Part shown: one piece after another, positions 20,843 to 31,445 of the stretch | Layout of the letters: each line of letters opens with the position of its first letter | Numbering within the stretch: the stretch's first letter is position 1 | Source of the DNA: Penium margaritaceum | Lineage: Eukaryota; Streptophyta; Zygnematophyceae; Desmidiales; Peniaceae | Assembly (NCBI GenBank): GCA_023375785.1 | Contig: SZWC01000553.1 | Span: 310,941 to 374,940 of the forward strand | Direction of reading: 5' to 3' | DNA length: 64,000 nucleotides | Notes under the pieces: generated by a model | The model's input: only the letters and a program-made list of their open reading frames with translations | What the model was told of the DNA's origin: nothing | Database searches by the model: none | Translations under genes and position numbers: made by a program

Positions 20843-21988
20843 ACATTTGATGCCCCCAATTTTGCCGCACCTCTAACTTTCTCTGCGTATGCTTGATTCC
20901 GCGCGTAATCCGCGGACTAAGAACTTCTAACTATTACCACGGTCTCTACTCAGACAGATAGCAGCGTCACAGGTTCCCCATCCCTAGCTACTGACAGTTC
21001 TGCGGACTGAAGATCTCAACCCCAGTGCACAAACCTCACCGATGAATGACACTCCGCGGTCCACTCCTTGCCATACGTGAGCCGCCACCGCATGGCTTCC
21101 AGCTCCTCTCCGCGGAACCCTTGTTTCGCGAACGTGTGCAAGCGAAGGCACCGCCGGGAGTTCACTTCACTCGGACTTTCGGTTCCACACGCACACGATT
21201 CCGCAGTCCGCGGACAGGGCTCCAAGGAGAACACAAGAGCAGCGGGACGGAGAGCAACAGGAGTGGTTGAATGTCTTAGATGACTTTGGCAAAGTACACG
21301 AATGCGGAAACTTGCTCAGGAATACATGCAAGACTGAGTTACACTTGTGCTACTGCTACTGAGGTCTTTTTCTACTTGGGACTTCGCACGGTGTGTCTAC
21401 GTGCTGTCGGTCTCATCCCTCTCATAATATCATATTTTCTTCCTACTTGGATTCCACGCGGTACGGCTACGCACCGCGGGTCTCGTCCTCACACACACAG
21501 CACATCCTCTACTGGTCATTTCCTACATCCGCGGCTCGTGTACGCGGTTCCTCGTGTTCTTCCTTGAATCTTCGTCCTCCGCGGTGCGTCTCATGGGGCT
21601 GCTCCGTGATTGATGCACGATCACTCATGCTGATTGGATGTCCTTCCCTTGATGGCTCGGCCCTTCCGCTGACCTATCTGCGCCCTGTCAGTGATTGCGG
21701 GTCTTGCTGCGGTTTGTCCTTGTTCTCCTTGCACCGCGGATTTCCCGCCACCGCTTCCCCCCTCTTTCTCTTTCCACCACAAGCACTTGAGCTGGGGGAA
21801 CCGCCGCAGGTGGTTGTGCGGCGGCTCTCCTCTAGACCCCCTGGTCGTCATCGCCCATGGACTCCACGCCACCCCTCGCTCAACCGCGTCCGCGGGAGCC
21901 AACGTCTTGTGCACGGATCCAAGCCTGTCCATGCTTTTCTACGCGGATGGATCTTCCCCGCGAAGCTGCGGTGGAAGTGTGCTTTACA
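20843..21988 (-). repeat. Gypsy 3' LTR (left), about 1,146 bp
   Basis: Pairs with 52,793-53,945 at roughly 93% identity by eye. On the plus strand it starts TACATTTGATGCCCCC and ends GTGTGCTTTACA, so on the minus strand it begins TGTAAAGCACAC. At least nine CCGCGG sites fall in it, far more than in the copia sequence around it. Confidence 0.9.
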
Positions 21989-22010
21989 CTAATGCCCCCA
22001 ACCCCCCTTT
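21989..22010 (-). promoter_or_regulatory. Gypsy polypurine tract
   Basis: The complement reads AAAGGGGGGTTGGGGGCATT before the LTR TGTAAAGC end. It lies 27 bp after the stop of the zinc-finger region, so that region is the last coding part of the element. Confidence 0.8.
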
Positions 22011-22036
22011 CTCGCAAGACTCTGCCCCAGAGTCTT

Positions 22037-23405
22037 TTAGCGAGTTATCCGCTTGAAGTGTTTGCGGGGCCTAGGACGGTTTTGTTCCTGGCACCGTGTG
22101 CAGTACTTCTCCACGGTTCCTCCCTTCCTCTGGAGCCTCTCCGCGCACTCATCGTGGACGAAGAGTCTGCACCCTTTGCACCGTGCTTCCATCGTGGGCG
22201 CGGTTACCATCTCCTTGCATGAGGAGCAGTGTGGTGCGCACTTGTATTTCTTGCAGCTTGAGCACCGGTAGAACTTGCCCTCATTGCTTCGTCCCACCTC
22301 CACGGTGCAGTGTTCATGTACAATTTCTCCGTAGTGTTCGCAGCGATAGACTATCCCTTCGAGCCGTCCGCCGCAATTATCCCCCGTGCAGGTGCGTTTT
22401 GTTGGAGAACTTCCACTTGATCTTCCGTTTCTTGCCGCGATAGCCACTACAGGTCCAAATACCATCCTTCACGCGCACCCCAGACTGCAAGTGGCACATT
22501 GTGTTGCACATCCCGCACGGCTTGCCAAACTCTATCAGATCCTCCGCGCATGCCCCGGAGATTGGAGCCAAGGTGTCTTCATCATAGGACAGTGCGGCCC
22601 CTTCCTCCACGGCGGCAATCCCTACACACTTGTGGCACTGTCCCGCTCAAACCGAGCTGCCTCTGACCAGGCAACCTTGGTGGGCCAGCTTGTTGCATTG
22701 ACGGCAGTGCTCACCCTTGGTGACCGCCCTGACACATGTGGGGCAGCTTTCTGCGGTTGCTTTTGGCGAGTCTTCCTCGTATTCCGAGTCCAGTTCCTCC
22801 CCCTCCGCGGTCACCCGCGGTGGCTTCCGTGTTCCCTGCTGATGTTCAGCTTCTCGGCGACACCACTTGGACTTCTTCGGTCCGCTGCGTGCCCCTTTTT
22901 CATTCCGCGGCTGTTCCAGGCACTTGTCACATATTTTCTAGTGGCATCCTGTACAATCCTACACCGTCCTGCCCCACTGGTGCCCACATAGGGCGCACGT
23001 TTTGCTTTCCTTCTCCTTCCTAGCCTATTCCGCTGCTGCCACCCGTCCTTCCTCCTGCCATCACCGCATGGTTGTGCCTAAGACCGTGCGGGGTCCTTGC
23101 CGCATCCCTGCCTGCTCTTCCTCTTTCTCCTCCTCTTCCTCCGGAACCCATCTTTCGCGTGCTTCTCCTTCTGAGCCTGGGCCGGCCCCGTCACCTCTTT
23201 TCTTCTTCTGCTTCGCTTCCTTCTCCTGACCCTCCTTGAGGCAGTTTAGACACGTGCGGTTTAGCCCAATGCAGCTCTTGGCTAGCGCCTGGTGTGCTGG
23301 CTGGCCACAGACGCGGCAGATGACCTTCAAGAGTGGTGCCTCCGTCAAGTTTTCCCCGCACACCGTGCAGGGGCCGGTGTAGCTGGCCAGGTCACGGGGG
23401 CTCAT
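22037..23405 (-). pseudogene. Accessory reading region with about five PHD-like zinc modules (gypsy, after integrase)
   Basis: Function not known. Minus strand, about 450 codons read through three frame shifts and four stops. Starting at the ATG at 23,405: module 1 CTVC, CRVCGQPAH, C, CLNC (to about 23,245); a Lys/Glu-rich stretch; module 2 CALC, CTGCH, CDKC (about 23,000-22,920); module 3 CPTC, CRQCNKLAHQGC, CHKC (about 22,745-22,640); a CGMC piece near 22,515; module 4 CTGDNC, CEHYGEIVHEHC, CSSC (22,400-22,260); module 5 CSSC, CKGCRLFVHDEC, CTRC (22,240-22,080). The C-x2-C, C-x2-C, H-x2-C, C-x2-C pattern is that of PHD or related treble-clef fingers, which often bind histone tails. A chromatin-targeting role is inference. 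An upstream frame from 23,731 may be its N-terminus. Confidence 0.7.
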
Positions 23406-23655
23406 GGGTGCGCCTCTCCGCAGAGTAGCAGCGGGTGTCCTAGGGGTTTCCTTTCCGCTGCCCGTTTGTTGTGACCCTGACTACTCCGGTCATTCCAGAT
23501 GTTCCTACCGCTGCCGGCTTCCTTGCTCCTCCCTTTGTCCCCTGTGCCCTGCCTGCATTTCCCCAGCAGATACCTCTTGAACATCGGAGCCGTCTGTTGG
23601 TTCATCTTCCTCAGGTTCCTGGCTCCATGCCTCCCCTTGCTCCGACACCTAAGCC

Positions 23656-24070
23656 TCACACCGCTCCAACACCTCTTCTGCCCGCCATCCCCTTGAGCCC
23701 TTGCGTTGCTCGAGCGGGGGAAGCTCCCCACCCGTTCCTAGTATGTGTTTGCCAGGCCGGGGGCAGCAGGACGAACTCGGTGGCCGGATAGCTGTTCTCA
23801 CTGAACCCATCCAGCCCTTCGAGCCAAACGTGTCCCGCGTCCACGGCGGTCACGCGGTACACTTCGCGTACCTTCTGTGCTTCACCTCCCGCGCCTGGGA
23901 ATGGGCAGAGGTAGACCAGGTTCCCTTCTCTGATTGGCCCATGGTTGAGGCGTCGGTTGGCAGCGTCGCATCCGCGCCAGGCCGAGACAGAGGCGCGGAG
24001 TCGTGCCTGTGCCCTTACTGCAGATGTCTTCTGGCATCGTGCTCGGTACCACTCCTGCACCTCCTTATCT
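23656..24070 (-). pseudogene. Gypsy integrase C-terminal domain (third piece)
   Basis: The minus-strand frame after the copia B LTR reads KEVQEWYRARCQKTSAVRA, then REGNLVYLCPFPG and REVYRVTAVDAGHVWL, the beta-barrel GPF/Y-type module that ends gypsy integrases (usually GDLVLL...GPYRV). Its upstream part lies at 37,858-38,152 and 42,673-43,535 because copia B and C are inserted in the gene. Confidence 0.8.
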
Positions 24071-25152
24071 TGTTGGAAAATCAGGATCCTCATCACCACA
24101 AGGCCGATTCCTGATCAGGATGGAACCGATGGACAGCTCTCCTCGTCAGCCATCCACAGTCCAAATTTCAGCCAATTTGGATGGCTCGATTTGGAGATAT
24201 GAGCAAAAGGAGAAAAGTGACATAGTTTATGTCACTATCTCACACGTGTCCTACTTTGTGCTCGGCATGGGCACCTGGGGTACAAAAGGCAAGAGGGCTG
24301 GGGGAGAGGTCGCCACTCTCTCCCCCACCCCTCTACCTACCTTACCGGACTCTACTCTAATGGACTCTGCTCTACTGATGGCGGGGTCTGTTACCGTCGT
24401 CCGGGCATTTAACCTGGTACAAGGGCCTACCGCAGCCTCCTATTGATTTAATAGGACACTCTGGACAATCACCTTATGTTCTGGCGTAATTTGCGGAAAT
24501 AAAGGTCATGGCTTCGGTGAGGACCGAGTGTAAGTACGAGAGTGCGAGCGTGAGCTCCTCTCGATACGATGGGTGCAGACGTGGCTTCTGGTGGAGCAGT
24601 GGAAACACGGACCGAAGCATTGGATCGAGAGAACAGAGCTACAGGATCTTTATAAACTAGGGATCGATGGATGGGAGAGCATCGCGTAGACAATGGAGCG
24701 ATCACAGCCGTCGCCGGATCAAGAGTGCGAGCACGAGCTCCTCTTCACTCGACGAGCGAGAAGATCGACGGAAGGAGAGGACCTGCCGCAGATCCGGACG
24801 ATCTCGTCTGTGGATCGCACCGAGGGCGGTGGGCATCCGCCAACCTCGGTCGCTCGGTGACTGGGAACACCGACTGGCGTCCGGGACGCTTAAGGAAGAC
24901 ACAAGCGGACCGGACAAATCAAGCTCGTGCATTCTGCTTGCTCTTTGTATTTCCTAGTCACTAGACTAGTACAAATAGGTAGTAGTTTCATTTGTAGATT
25001 GCTTCGTCTGTACTGCACCATTTATCAAGTATAGCATATCGTTGGAAAGCTCAAGAGACGAGCCGTGTATCCTTGACTTCCGTGTAACCTCTTGAATCGT
25101 CAGTGTATAACAGAAAGAGAGCCTTTGCAGCGTTCAGTTGTAGTGTGTACAA
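24071..25152 (+). repeat. Copia B 5' LTR
   Basis: Starts TGTTGGAAAATCAGG. The last visible bases GTGTGTACAA run into a single N at 25,153, after which leader and primer site appear to be missing. Contains CGATTTGGAGATATGAGC, a GACATAG-TTTATGTC palindrome (24,219-24,233) and the GTTGGAAAGC word (25,041). A TTTATAAACTAG stretch near 24,649 is a possible TATA region. Confidence 0.9.
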
Positions 25153-25159
25153 NTTACTC

Positions 25160-26338
25160 ACAGGAAGCAGCCATCATGATCATTTCAAGATACCAATCTT
25201 CAATGGCGAGGACTACCAATCTTTTGCGTTCAACATGAAAATGGTATTCATGAACAAGGGACTATAGGGAGTGGTCACCGACCCACCTACAGACGTCGTG
25301 GAAACTAACTTCTCCATTGAGGAGAAAATCAGTCATAAAAGGCGATGTGACCAAGCGTTTGCAATCCTGGCTATGCAACTGGAAGAGCGGCTCAAATTTC
25401 GCATTCGAGACAACAATGCGGACCTCTGTCCGAGAACTGCATGGCGAGCCCTCAAGCGACGTTACCACAAGATAAGCGACGATGAGCTGGGTCATCTACT
25501 AAAAGAATTTCATACTCAGAAAATGGAGGAACACACTCGGCTTGAAGATCATATCAGCCATTTAAAAGACCTTTCCAGTCGCATCACAGCCTTAGGTGAA
25601 GTCATTTCTGAAAGAGTGCTTGTTCAGACCTTGTTTCAGAGCCTTCCTACACATTTTCAACACACAGTGAAGCGCCTTCAAACCTTCAACAACGACCGAC
25701 AGGAAGATGATGAAAAGATTGCACTCGTTGGGTCTCCTGTTAAGAGCGCTCTAGACGCCATTCGGAACGCTGTCCCAGAAGCAGCAGCAGCAGTACAAGC
25801 AGCAGCAGGACCAGCAGCGGCCGCAGCAGCAGCAGCAGCCAAGCCACATGTGCTGACCATTGAGAAGGCAACACAAGCCCTTATGCTGGACGAAGATGCC
25901 TGCATCAAAGAAAACGAGGTTGAAGTCGGACTCTATGCAAAATATCAAGGACGACCAGATCGACGAACGAAGAAGTACGAGACCTATGGGAATGCTCATC
26001 CCAGCACCAACCAAGGCACCCAAGCCACCTATCAACCTCGACCTGGATATCCTCAACAAGCTCCCAGGCCCTACGTTCATCCAGGGGATCGTATCTGTTG
26101 GCGATGCAACAAAAAGAGACATATCCAACTTGACTGCCCGACTCGTCCAGAGCAACGACCACGATTCAATGCGCCAACGCGCAACACTCCGAATGCTTTT
26201 CTCACTGATGAGACACCATCAGCCTTTCTCTCAGGTTTCTCAACACTGTTGGCTGACTTCTCTCATCTCATCTCAGGCTTTACAGGTCACAATTCCTCTG
26301 ACACGCAGCAAAACTCGGACAGTGACACCATTCCCTAG
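25160..26338 (+). CDS. Copia B Gag (one premature TAG)
   Basis: Capsid/nucleocapsid polyprotein forming the virus-like particle. Coding similarity begins upstream of the first ATG of the long frame (HHDHFKIPIFNGEDYQSF, then TAG at 25,265), so the true start lies at or before the 25,153 join. The core has AWRALKRRYHKISDDELGHL, SHLKDLSSRI and LFQSLPTHFQHTVKRL (UBN2-type). A poly-Ala stretch (about 25,775-25,840) separates the core from the nucleocapsid knuckle CWRCNKKRHIQLDC (26,095-26,136, C-x2-C-x4-H-x4-C). Ends TAG at 26,336. Protease follows in the same frame region after a short gap. Confidence 0.85.
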
Positions 26339-26341
26339 CTA

Positions 26342-28378
26342 AATTTCTTCACAGCCAATGCCAACGACTTCGAACAACACCCTTCAGATTCAAGTGGAGC
26401 AAATTCTGATCTCTCAACCAGTCATGAAAAACCCATCCTCGAAGAACTGGCAATGTGCTCCGTCGACTGTGCTTACCTACTCGCTGCGGGAGTCCTTGCC
26501 TGGATCATTGACTCGGGATGCACCAAGCACATGACCTGTCGTAAGGAATGGTTCACCACCTACACTCAGTATGCACAACCTCGCGGAGTTCGTGTGGGTG
26601 ATGGAAGACTCTTTCCAGCCTACGGTGAAGGTACAGTGCGAGTACTTATTACCCTTCAAGGGCAGCAGGTGACACGCACCTTCAGCCAAGTCTTATTTGT
26701 CCCTGAACTTGCGGCTAATCTCCTATCCGTCGGACGCATCAACGACTACGGCTTCAAAAAGGTTTTTGATTTGGACAAGAACTGCAAGATTCTGGACAAC
26801 AAAGGAAATCTAGCTGCCGTTGCAACTTGCACTGGTCACTTGACAATTCTCGACTCAGAGGAGGTACCATCAGCTATGCTGACAAATGAACCAGAAGTCG
26901 CATTCATGGCAGCTGTTTCTTCTGACTGTCATCAGCCCATCTCGACTACTTCCACAGCTGACTTATGGCATCGCCGGCTTGCCCATGTCAACTATGCCAC
27001 TCTACACAACATGGCACAACAACAATGGGTTCATGATCTCCCATCCGGACTCACGAAGTCATCTGACACCAAACCATGCAGCGGCTGTCTGACAGGCAAA
27101 CAACGTCAAAAACCATTCAAGGCTCATCCAACTACATCAACAACACAAAAACTGGAACTGCTTCACATGGACCTCTGCTACATCAAGGAAGGCTCCCTGT
27201 CAAACAAGCACTACTTCCTGGTCATCATCGATGACTACAGCCACTTCGTCTGGGTCAAGTTTCTCCGCTACAAAAATGAAGCCACCGATATCATCAAGAC
27301 CTGGATGCGACAGATTGAAAATGAAACCAACCGCACTGTGAAGAAAATCAGAACCGACAATGGTGGTGAGTTCATTTGTCACTCACTCAACTCTTTCTTC
27401 CAGCAGAAAGGTATCCAACACCAACGCACAGTTCCCTACACGCCTCAACAAAACGGGAAAGCGGAGCGCATGAATCAGACTCTTCTGGAACGAGCCCGGA
27501 CAATGCTACACTGAGGTGCACTACCATCCGTCTTTTGGGGGGAGGCTCTCTCCACTGCATCCTACATTACCAACCGACTGCCCACAGTCAAACTTCTAAA
27601 TGCTACTCATACTCCATATGAAGCATGGACCGGTGCGAAACCTCATCTGCAACACATTCGCATCTTTGGCTGCACCGCTCACGTCTGGCTACGCCCAGAA
27701 CTGCGCTCCAAGCTGGAGCCGCGGTCTAAGGCCTGTGTCCTTCTAGGATATGAAGACAATCACAACATCTACAGAGTTTGGGACCCTGCTACGCAAACCG
27801 TAGCCCGTGCACGACAACCCATCTTTGATGAAACCACATTCCTCAACACAAGGATTCTTCCTACTTCACCCATCGTCACGATACCTATGGACACGGCTCC
27901 CGAGTCCATTCTAAAGTTCAACGTTGATCTTGTCGGTGATGAACATGCTGATGTGCTTCCTCCAGTGCATCCTCATGAACACACCACTGGAGAATCCCTC
28001 TCTTCATCAGCACCGGATGCTCCGCCGTTGTCTGCAGCCATCCCTGCTCTTCGTCGCTCCGCCCGCAACCGCACCACTCCAACGTACTTTCAACACGCCA
28101 TGTTCCACACATCAGGAAATGCAGATGACAGTGCTCTCGTCACCCAAGTTGTCGATCCCATCAGCTACGAGGACGCCATGCGCCGACCTGATGCAGCTCT
28201 TTGGCGTCAAGCCAGCCAAGAGGAATTTGATCAGCTTCAAAAACAAGGTACATGGGATCTTGTCCCACAGCCGCCGGACCAACCTGTCGTCACATGCAAA
28301 TGGGTGTTTCGGCGAAAACTCAACAGTGCTGGCAAACCTGACCGGTACAAAGCTCGCCTCGTGGCCCGCGGTTACAGG
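26342..28378 (+). pseudogene. Copia B protease, integrase and RT start
   Basis: The aspartic protease site WIIDSGCTKHMT lies at about 26,493-26,532, with LAANLLSVGRI downstream. Integrase zinc site: HRRLAHVN (about 26,970) with CSGCLTGKQ (about 27,080); catalytic residues in HMDLCYI (27,166), RTDNGGEF (27,350) and GKAERMN (27,458). The TGA at 27,512 is a likely CGA-to-TGA change; similarity continues in frame (FWGEALSTASYITNRLP) to the Ser-rich hinge and RT start WDLVPQPP, KWVFRRKL, RYKARLVARGYR. It is cut at 28,379 by copia D and resumes at 34,623. Confidence 0.9.
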
Positions 28379-28768
28379 TGTTAATTTTGTACATATTTCA
28401 TGCACTGTGGTGGACATGAGTGCGCAGGGCAAGCTGATCCAGCGAGAGGAGGCGACGCACCGTGAGCCGCATGTCATCGGCGGGCCAAGACCCGTGTTCA
28501 CCCGCTCTCACACCGCGTGCACGCCTCCCTCCTGGCAGTCTTGTCTCTGCTGCATCCTTAGCAGCTAGGGTGATACTCTTGCCTTGCTTAGCCTTGCTGA
28601 CCTAGTTTTGATTCTGGCTACATTTGTGATCGAACACCTAGATTAGTCCTACCGTGACTTGTGTGTTAGGTTAGACAAGCGCAAACAGTGTCCAAACACG
28701 AATGTGGCCTGGTTAGGACTTTTGGAGCCGAGACGGGCGTTTTGCCCTTGAGCCCCAGTTGGAGCCGG
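28379..28768 (+). repeat. Copia D 5' LTR, truncated at an assembly join
   Basis: First 390 bp, about 99% identical to 34,054-34,443. The single N at 28,769 falls where the 3' copy continues into a strong hairpin (34,442-34,494). The last about 180 bp of LTR and the primer site are absent, so the following sequence is leader of unknown offset. Confidence 0.88.
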
Positions 28769-28769
28769 N

Positions 28770-29131
28770 CGGCCCGAACCGCCGCTTGCCCAGGCCAAGG
28801 CCTGCCAAGGACAGCGCGCAGGGCGGCCGGACCTTCCCTAGGTCCGCGCGCAGCCAAAGAGGCGCGACACGTAGCCTCTAGGGGTCGTAGACCGCCGAGG
28901 CATCATTAAGGACGGCGCTCAAGGGGCGACGCCGGAGCTGAGAAGGAGAAAAGGGATACCGCAGCGTCCCCTACAGTGTGAAGGGAGACGAAGAGTTGAC
29001 AAGCAACATCAAGAAGGAGTGGGGAAAGAGCTAGGTTAAGGCGATCTCAAGCAATCCCCCCCTTGGGTGAAGGAAGGACAAACGGCCGCCGGCCGTCCTG
29101 TGAGAACGTGCTAAGGCTCAACCGCAGCAGC
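28770..29131 (+). other. Copia D leader
   Basis: GC-rich untranslated sequence between the 5' LTR join and the Gag ATG at 29,132. Contains GGCCAAGGCC and CCTAGG-type short palindromes; no open frame of interest. Confidence 0.6.
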
Positions 29132-31066
29132 ATGAGCCAAGCGGGAAGTAGCCAAGGGGGCAACCCGCAAGGAAGTGCCTCCGTTCCCGGAAGTGAACAA
29201 CCCGCCGCCACCACCGCAACGGTGACGTGGGATGACCTGTCACGTGTCATGGCCCAGAAAGACCTTACGCCGCCACCCTTGGGCACACGTGACTTCCTAG
29301 CCTGGAAGGACATTTATCTCGCTTGGGCGGCCGAGCACGGCTTGGAGGATTTGTACTTGAACCCTCCAACCGCCACCACTGAAGACCGCGTGCTCTTGCG
29401 TGCCTTCAACGCCTTGGTCCGGGCTCTTCCCGATGACCAGGCTTATGCAATCCGGCATTTGCGCTTTGGCGGCAAGGGGGAAGACCCGGCTGATCCTCGC
29501 AGTGGAGCCCCTCGCCCCTACGAGGCATGGCAGCACCTTGCCACCCGCCACGAGGAGCGAGGAATGGCCCTCGTTATAACCCTTCGTGACAGGCTGCGAG
29601 CCCTCTATCCCAAGCCGAGTGCACCCATTTCAGAATACTGGGATGCCGCAATGGACATCCGTCGGCGGATTCTTGGTCTTGGTGCTCCCTGTTCTGTGCT
29701 CGAGTGGCTGGACCCGGTTCTACTCCATCTGGGCGAGCCGTACAAGGACTTTCGACGCACCCTCCTGCGCCGTCTTTGCGTGACCGACATCAAGACTACA
29801 GATCTGGCGGAGGTGTTTGAAGAGCTCCGCCATTATGAGGATATTCTTCGTGGAGAGGCGCGCGATGCAGGAGGCTCTTCCTCCGCCAGCGCCTTCACAC
29901 ATCAGGCAATTCCGGGTCCTTCCTCTGGACCGAGCTATGGGGGAGGCCGAGGAGGAGGAGGACGAGGTGTGCAGTCAGGCGGAGGGCGTGGTCGAGGTCG
30001 AGGTGCAGGGGACCGGACTTGCAACTACTGTGGTCAGCCAGGCCACTACTGGCGGGCCTGTCCCGAGTTACAGCGGATTATGACCCCAGCACAGCACCAT
30101 CAGCAGTTGTCTCTGCCATCTCATCGCCCGCAGCAGCTACACCCACCAGCGTGGGCCTTGCAGACTCCTCCTCAACCTCGTGCTCCAACACCTTTTGGAG
30201 CAGCCACCTTTGGGACATCTCCGCTGCTGCCTGTGCCGGCGCCACCTGTGTACCAGGGACCGCCGCTGATGTACCCAGGACCGTACTACGTGCCACCAGC
30301 CTCCACCACCCCTGTCCCTGTGCCAGCGTGGGCACAGCGCGTCTATGCTGACATGAGTGACTCGCAGCAGCCTACACCAGTCTTCCCCGCTGCCGGGTGG
30401 ACCACGCCGGAGCAGCTGCAGCCTCCTGAGCCGACAGCCATGCTTCAGTCGTCAGGTCAGCGGTTTGGTCACACGCATGTTACCACATCGCACGTACTTT
30501 CCATGCATGAGTGGCTGTTTGATACTGCTGCATCGCGTCACATGTCACCGCATCGGCAGCTGTTTGTGTCACTTTATGCCACGCACGATGTTGAGGGAGT
30601 GAAAACTGGGTCTGGGGAAGAGCTGCCAGTTGAGGGTGTGGGCACTGTGGCATTGCAAGCGCCGGGAGGGGTCTTCTGGCTGACTGATGTGTTGTTTGTT
30701 CCCAAGCTTCGCGTGAATCTGTTGTCAGGGGGGCAGTTGGATCGACAAGCTAGCATGTCCACTCTGACGCAAGGGCAACGGTGCATGCTTTTTGATTCAG
30801 CAGGTGCATTGTTGGTCGATGGGCCCTTGCATGCTGACATGTTGTATCGCCTAACGCTCTTTCCACTTGCACCATCTCAATCACATCGCCCGCAAGCACA
30901 TGTGGTCACTGTTCCTGATGCAAAGCATACCGAGTTACTGTACCGTTGTCTGGCGCACGTCAACACAGACATGATAACTGACATGTTGAAATACACTCCA
31001 GCACATGGACTTCTTCCTACTGACTGTCCACATGGTCTGAAGGCAGGGGCCTGTCTAGAGTGTTAA
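29132..31066 (+). CDS. Copia D Gag-protease
   Basis: A long open frame of about 644 codons from the ATG at 29,132 (the frame is open further upstream but without ATG). The N-terminal Gag core (FLAWKDIYLAWAAEHGL to EELRHYEDILRGEA) differs from families A and B. Then comes a Gly/Arg-rich RGG stretch (about 29,938-30,010), the knuckle CNYCGQPGHYWRAC (30,018-30,059), and a Pro/Gln-rich linker of about 150 residues. The protease site WLFDTAASRHM (about 30,511-30,543) has DTA in place of DSG, followed by FVPKLRVNLLSGGQLD and the pre-integrase HVNTDMITDML. TAA at 31,064 ends it just after ACLEC, inside the integrase zinc site. Confidence 0.88.
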   Translation: MSQAGSSQGGNPQGSASVPGSEQPAATTATVTWDDLSRVMAQKDLTPPPLGTRDFLAWKDIYLAWAAEHGLEDLYLNPPTATTEDRVLLRAFNALVRALPDDQAYAIRHLRFGGKGEDPADPRSGAPRPYEAWQHLATRHEERGMALVITLRDRLRALYPKPSAPISEYWDAAMDIRRRILGLGAPCSVLEWLDPVLLHLGEPYKDFRRTLLRRLCVTDIKTTDLAEVFEELRHYEDILRGEARDAGGSSSASAFTHQAIPGPSSGPSYGGGRGGGGRGVQSGGGRGRGRGAGDRTCNYCGQPGHYWRACPELQRIMTPAQHHQQLSLPSHRPQQLHPPAWALQTPPQPRAPTPFGAATFGTSPLLPVPAPPVYQGPPLMYPGPYYVPPASTTPVPVPAWAQRVYADMSDSQQPTPVFPAAGWTTPEQLQPPEPTAMLQSSGQRFGHTHVTTSHVLSMHEWLFDTAASRHMSPHRQLFVSLYATHDVEGVKTGSGEELPVEGVGTVALQAPGGVFWLTDVLFVPKLRVNLLSGGQLDRQASMSTLTQGQRCMLFDSAGALLVDGPLHADMLYRLTLFPLAPSQSHRPQAHVVTVPDAKHTELLYRCLAHVNTDMITDMLKYTPAHGLLPTDCPHGLKAGACLEC

Positions 31067-31445
31067 GAGGGGAAGGCCCACAGGCAAACCTTTCCCAGGT
31101 CTGAAAATGTCAGCAAGGTCCCACTTGCATTGGTTCACGCAGATGTGACTGGCCTCATGCCTGTGCCCTCGGTGCAGTATGGGTCCCAGTACATACTGAC
31201 ACTTACTGACGACTACAGCAGATTTCGCTGGGCATTCCTGTTGAAATCTAAGGCCGATGCACAACTCGCCATTGTCGAGTGGATATCGCGTGCAGAGCGT
31301 CAAACAAACTGCAAACTGCAAAAGCTACGCACAGACAGAGGAGGGGAATTCCTGGGTACCCTGGCCGCAGAACTCAAGGCTAAAGGCATAGAACATCAAA
31401 CAACCGCCCCGTACACACCACAACAGAATGGTGTGGCTGAGAGGT
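31067..31445 (+). pseudogene. Copia D integrase core
   Basis: Continues from the protease frame after the TAA. Catalytic residues: VHADVTGLM (31,131), RTDRGGEF (31,328) and GVAERW (31,430). A one-base loss near 31,442 (AGGTGGC where AGGATGGC is expected) shifts the frame into the next open region. Otherwise well conserved, including YTPQQNG. Confidence 0.88.

Noticed and set aside
21624-21990. Long plus-strand frames in the gypsy LTRs (for example 21,393-21,992) as genes
   Set aside because: They are Ser/Cys/Arg-rich shadow frames inside LTR sequence, and the homologous LTR at 52.8-53.9 kb breaks them.
22037-23405. A host PHD-finger gene between repeats
   Set aside because: It is bounded by gypsy integrase upstream and by the gypsy polypurine tract and LTR downstream, all on the same strand, so it belongs to the element.
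25775-25840. GCA/CAG run in copia B as a microsatellite or host coding repeat
   Set aside because: It lies in frame inside the copia B Gag and encodes its poly-Ala segment.
29063-29131. An earlier start of the copia D Gag at a TTG codon
   Set aside because: There is no ATG there, and the first ATG at 29,132 gives a normal Gag start.
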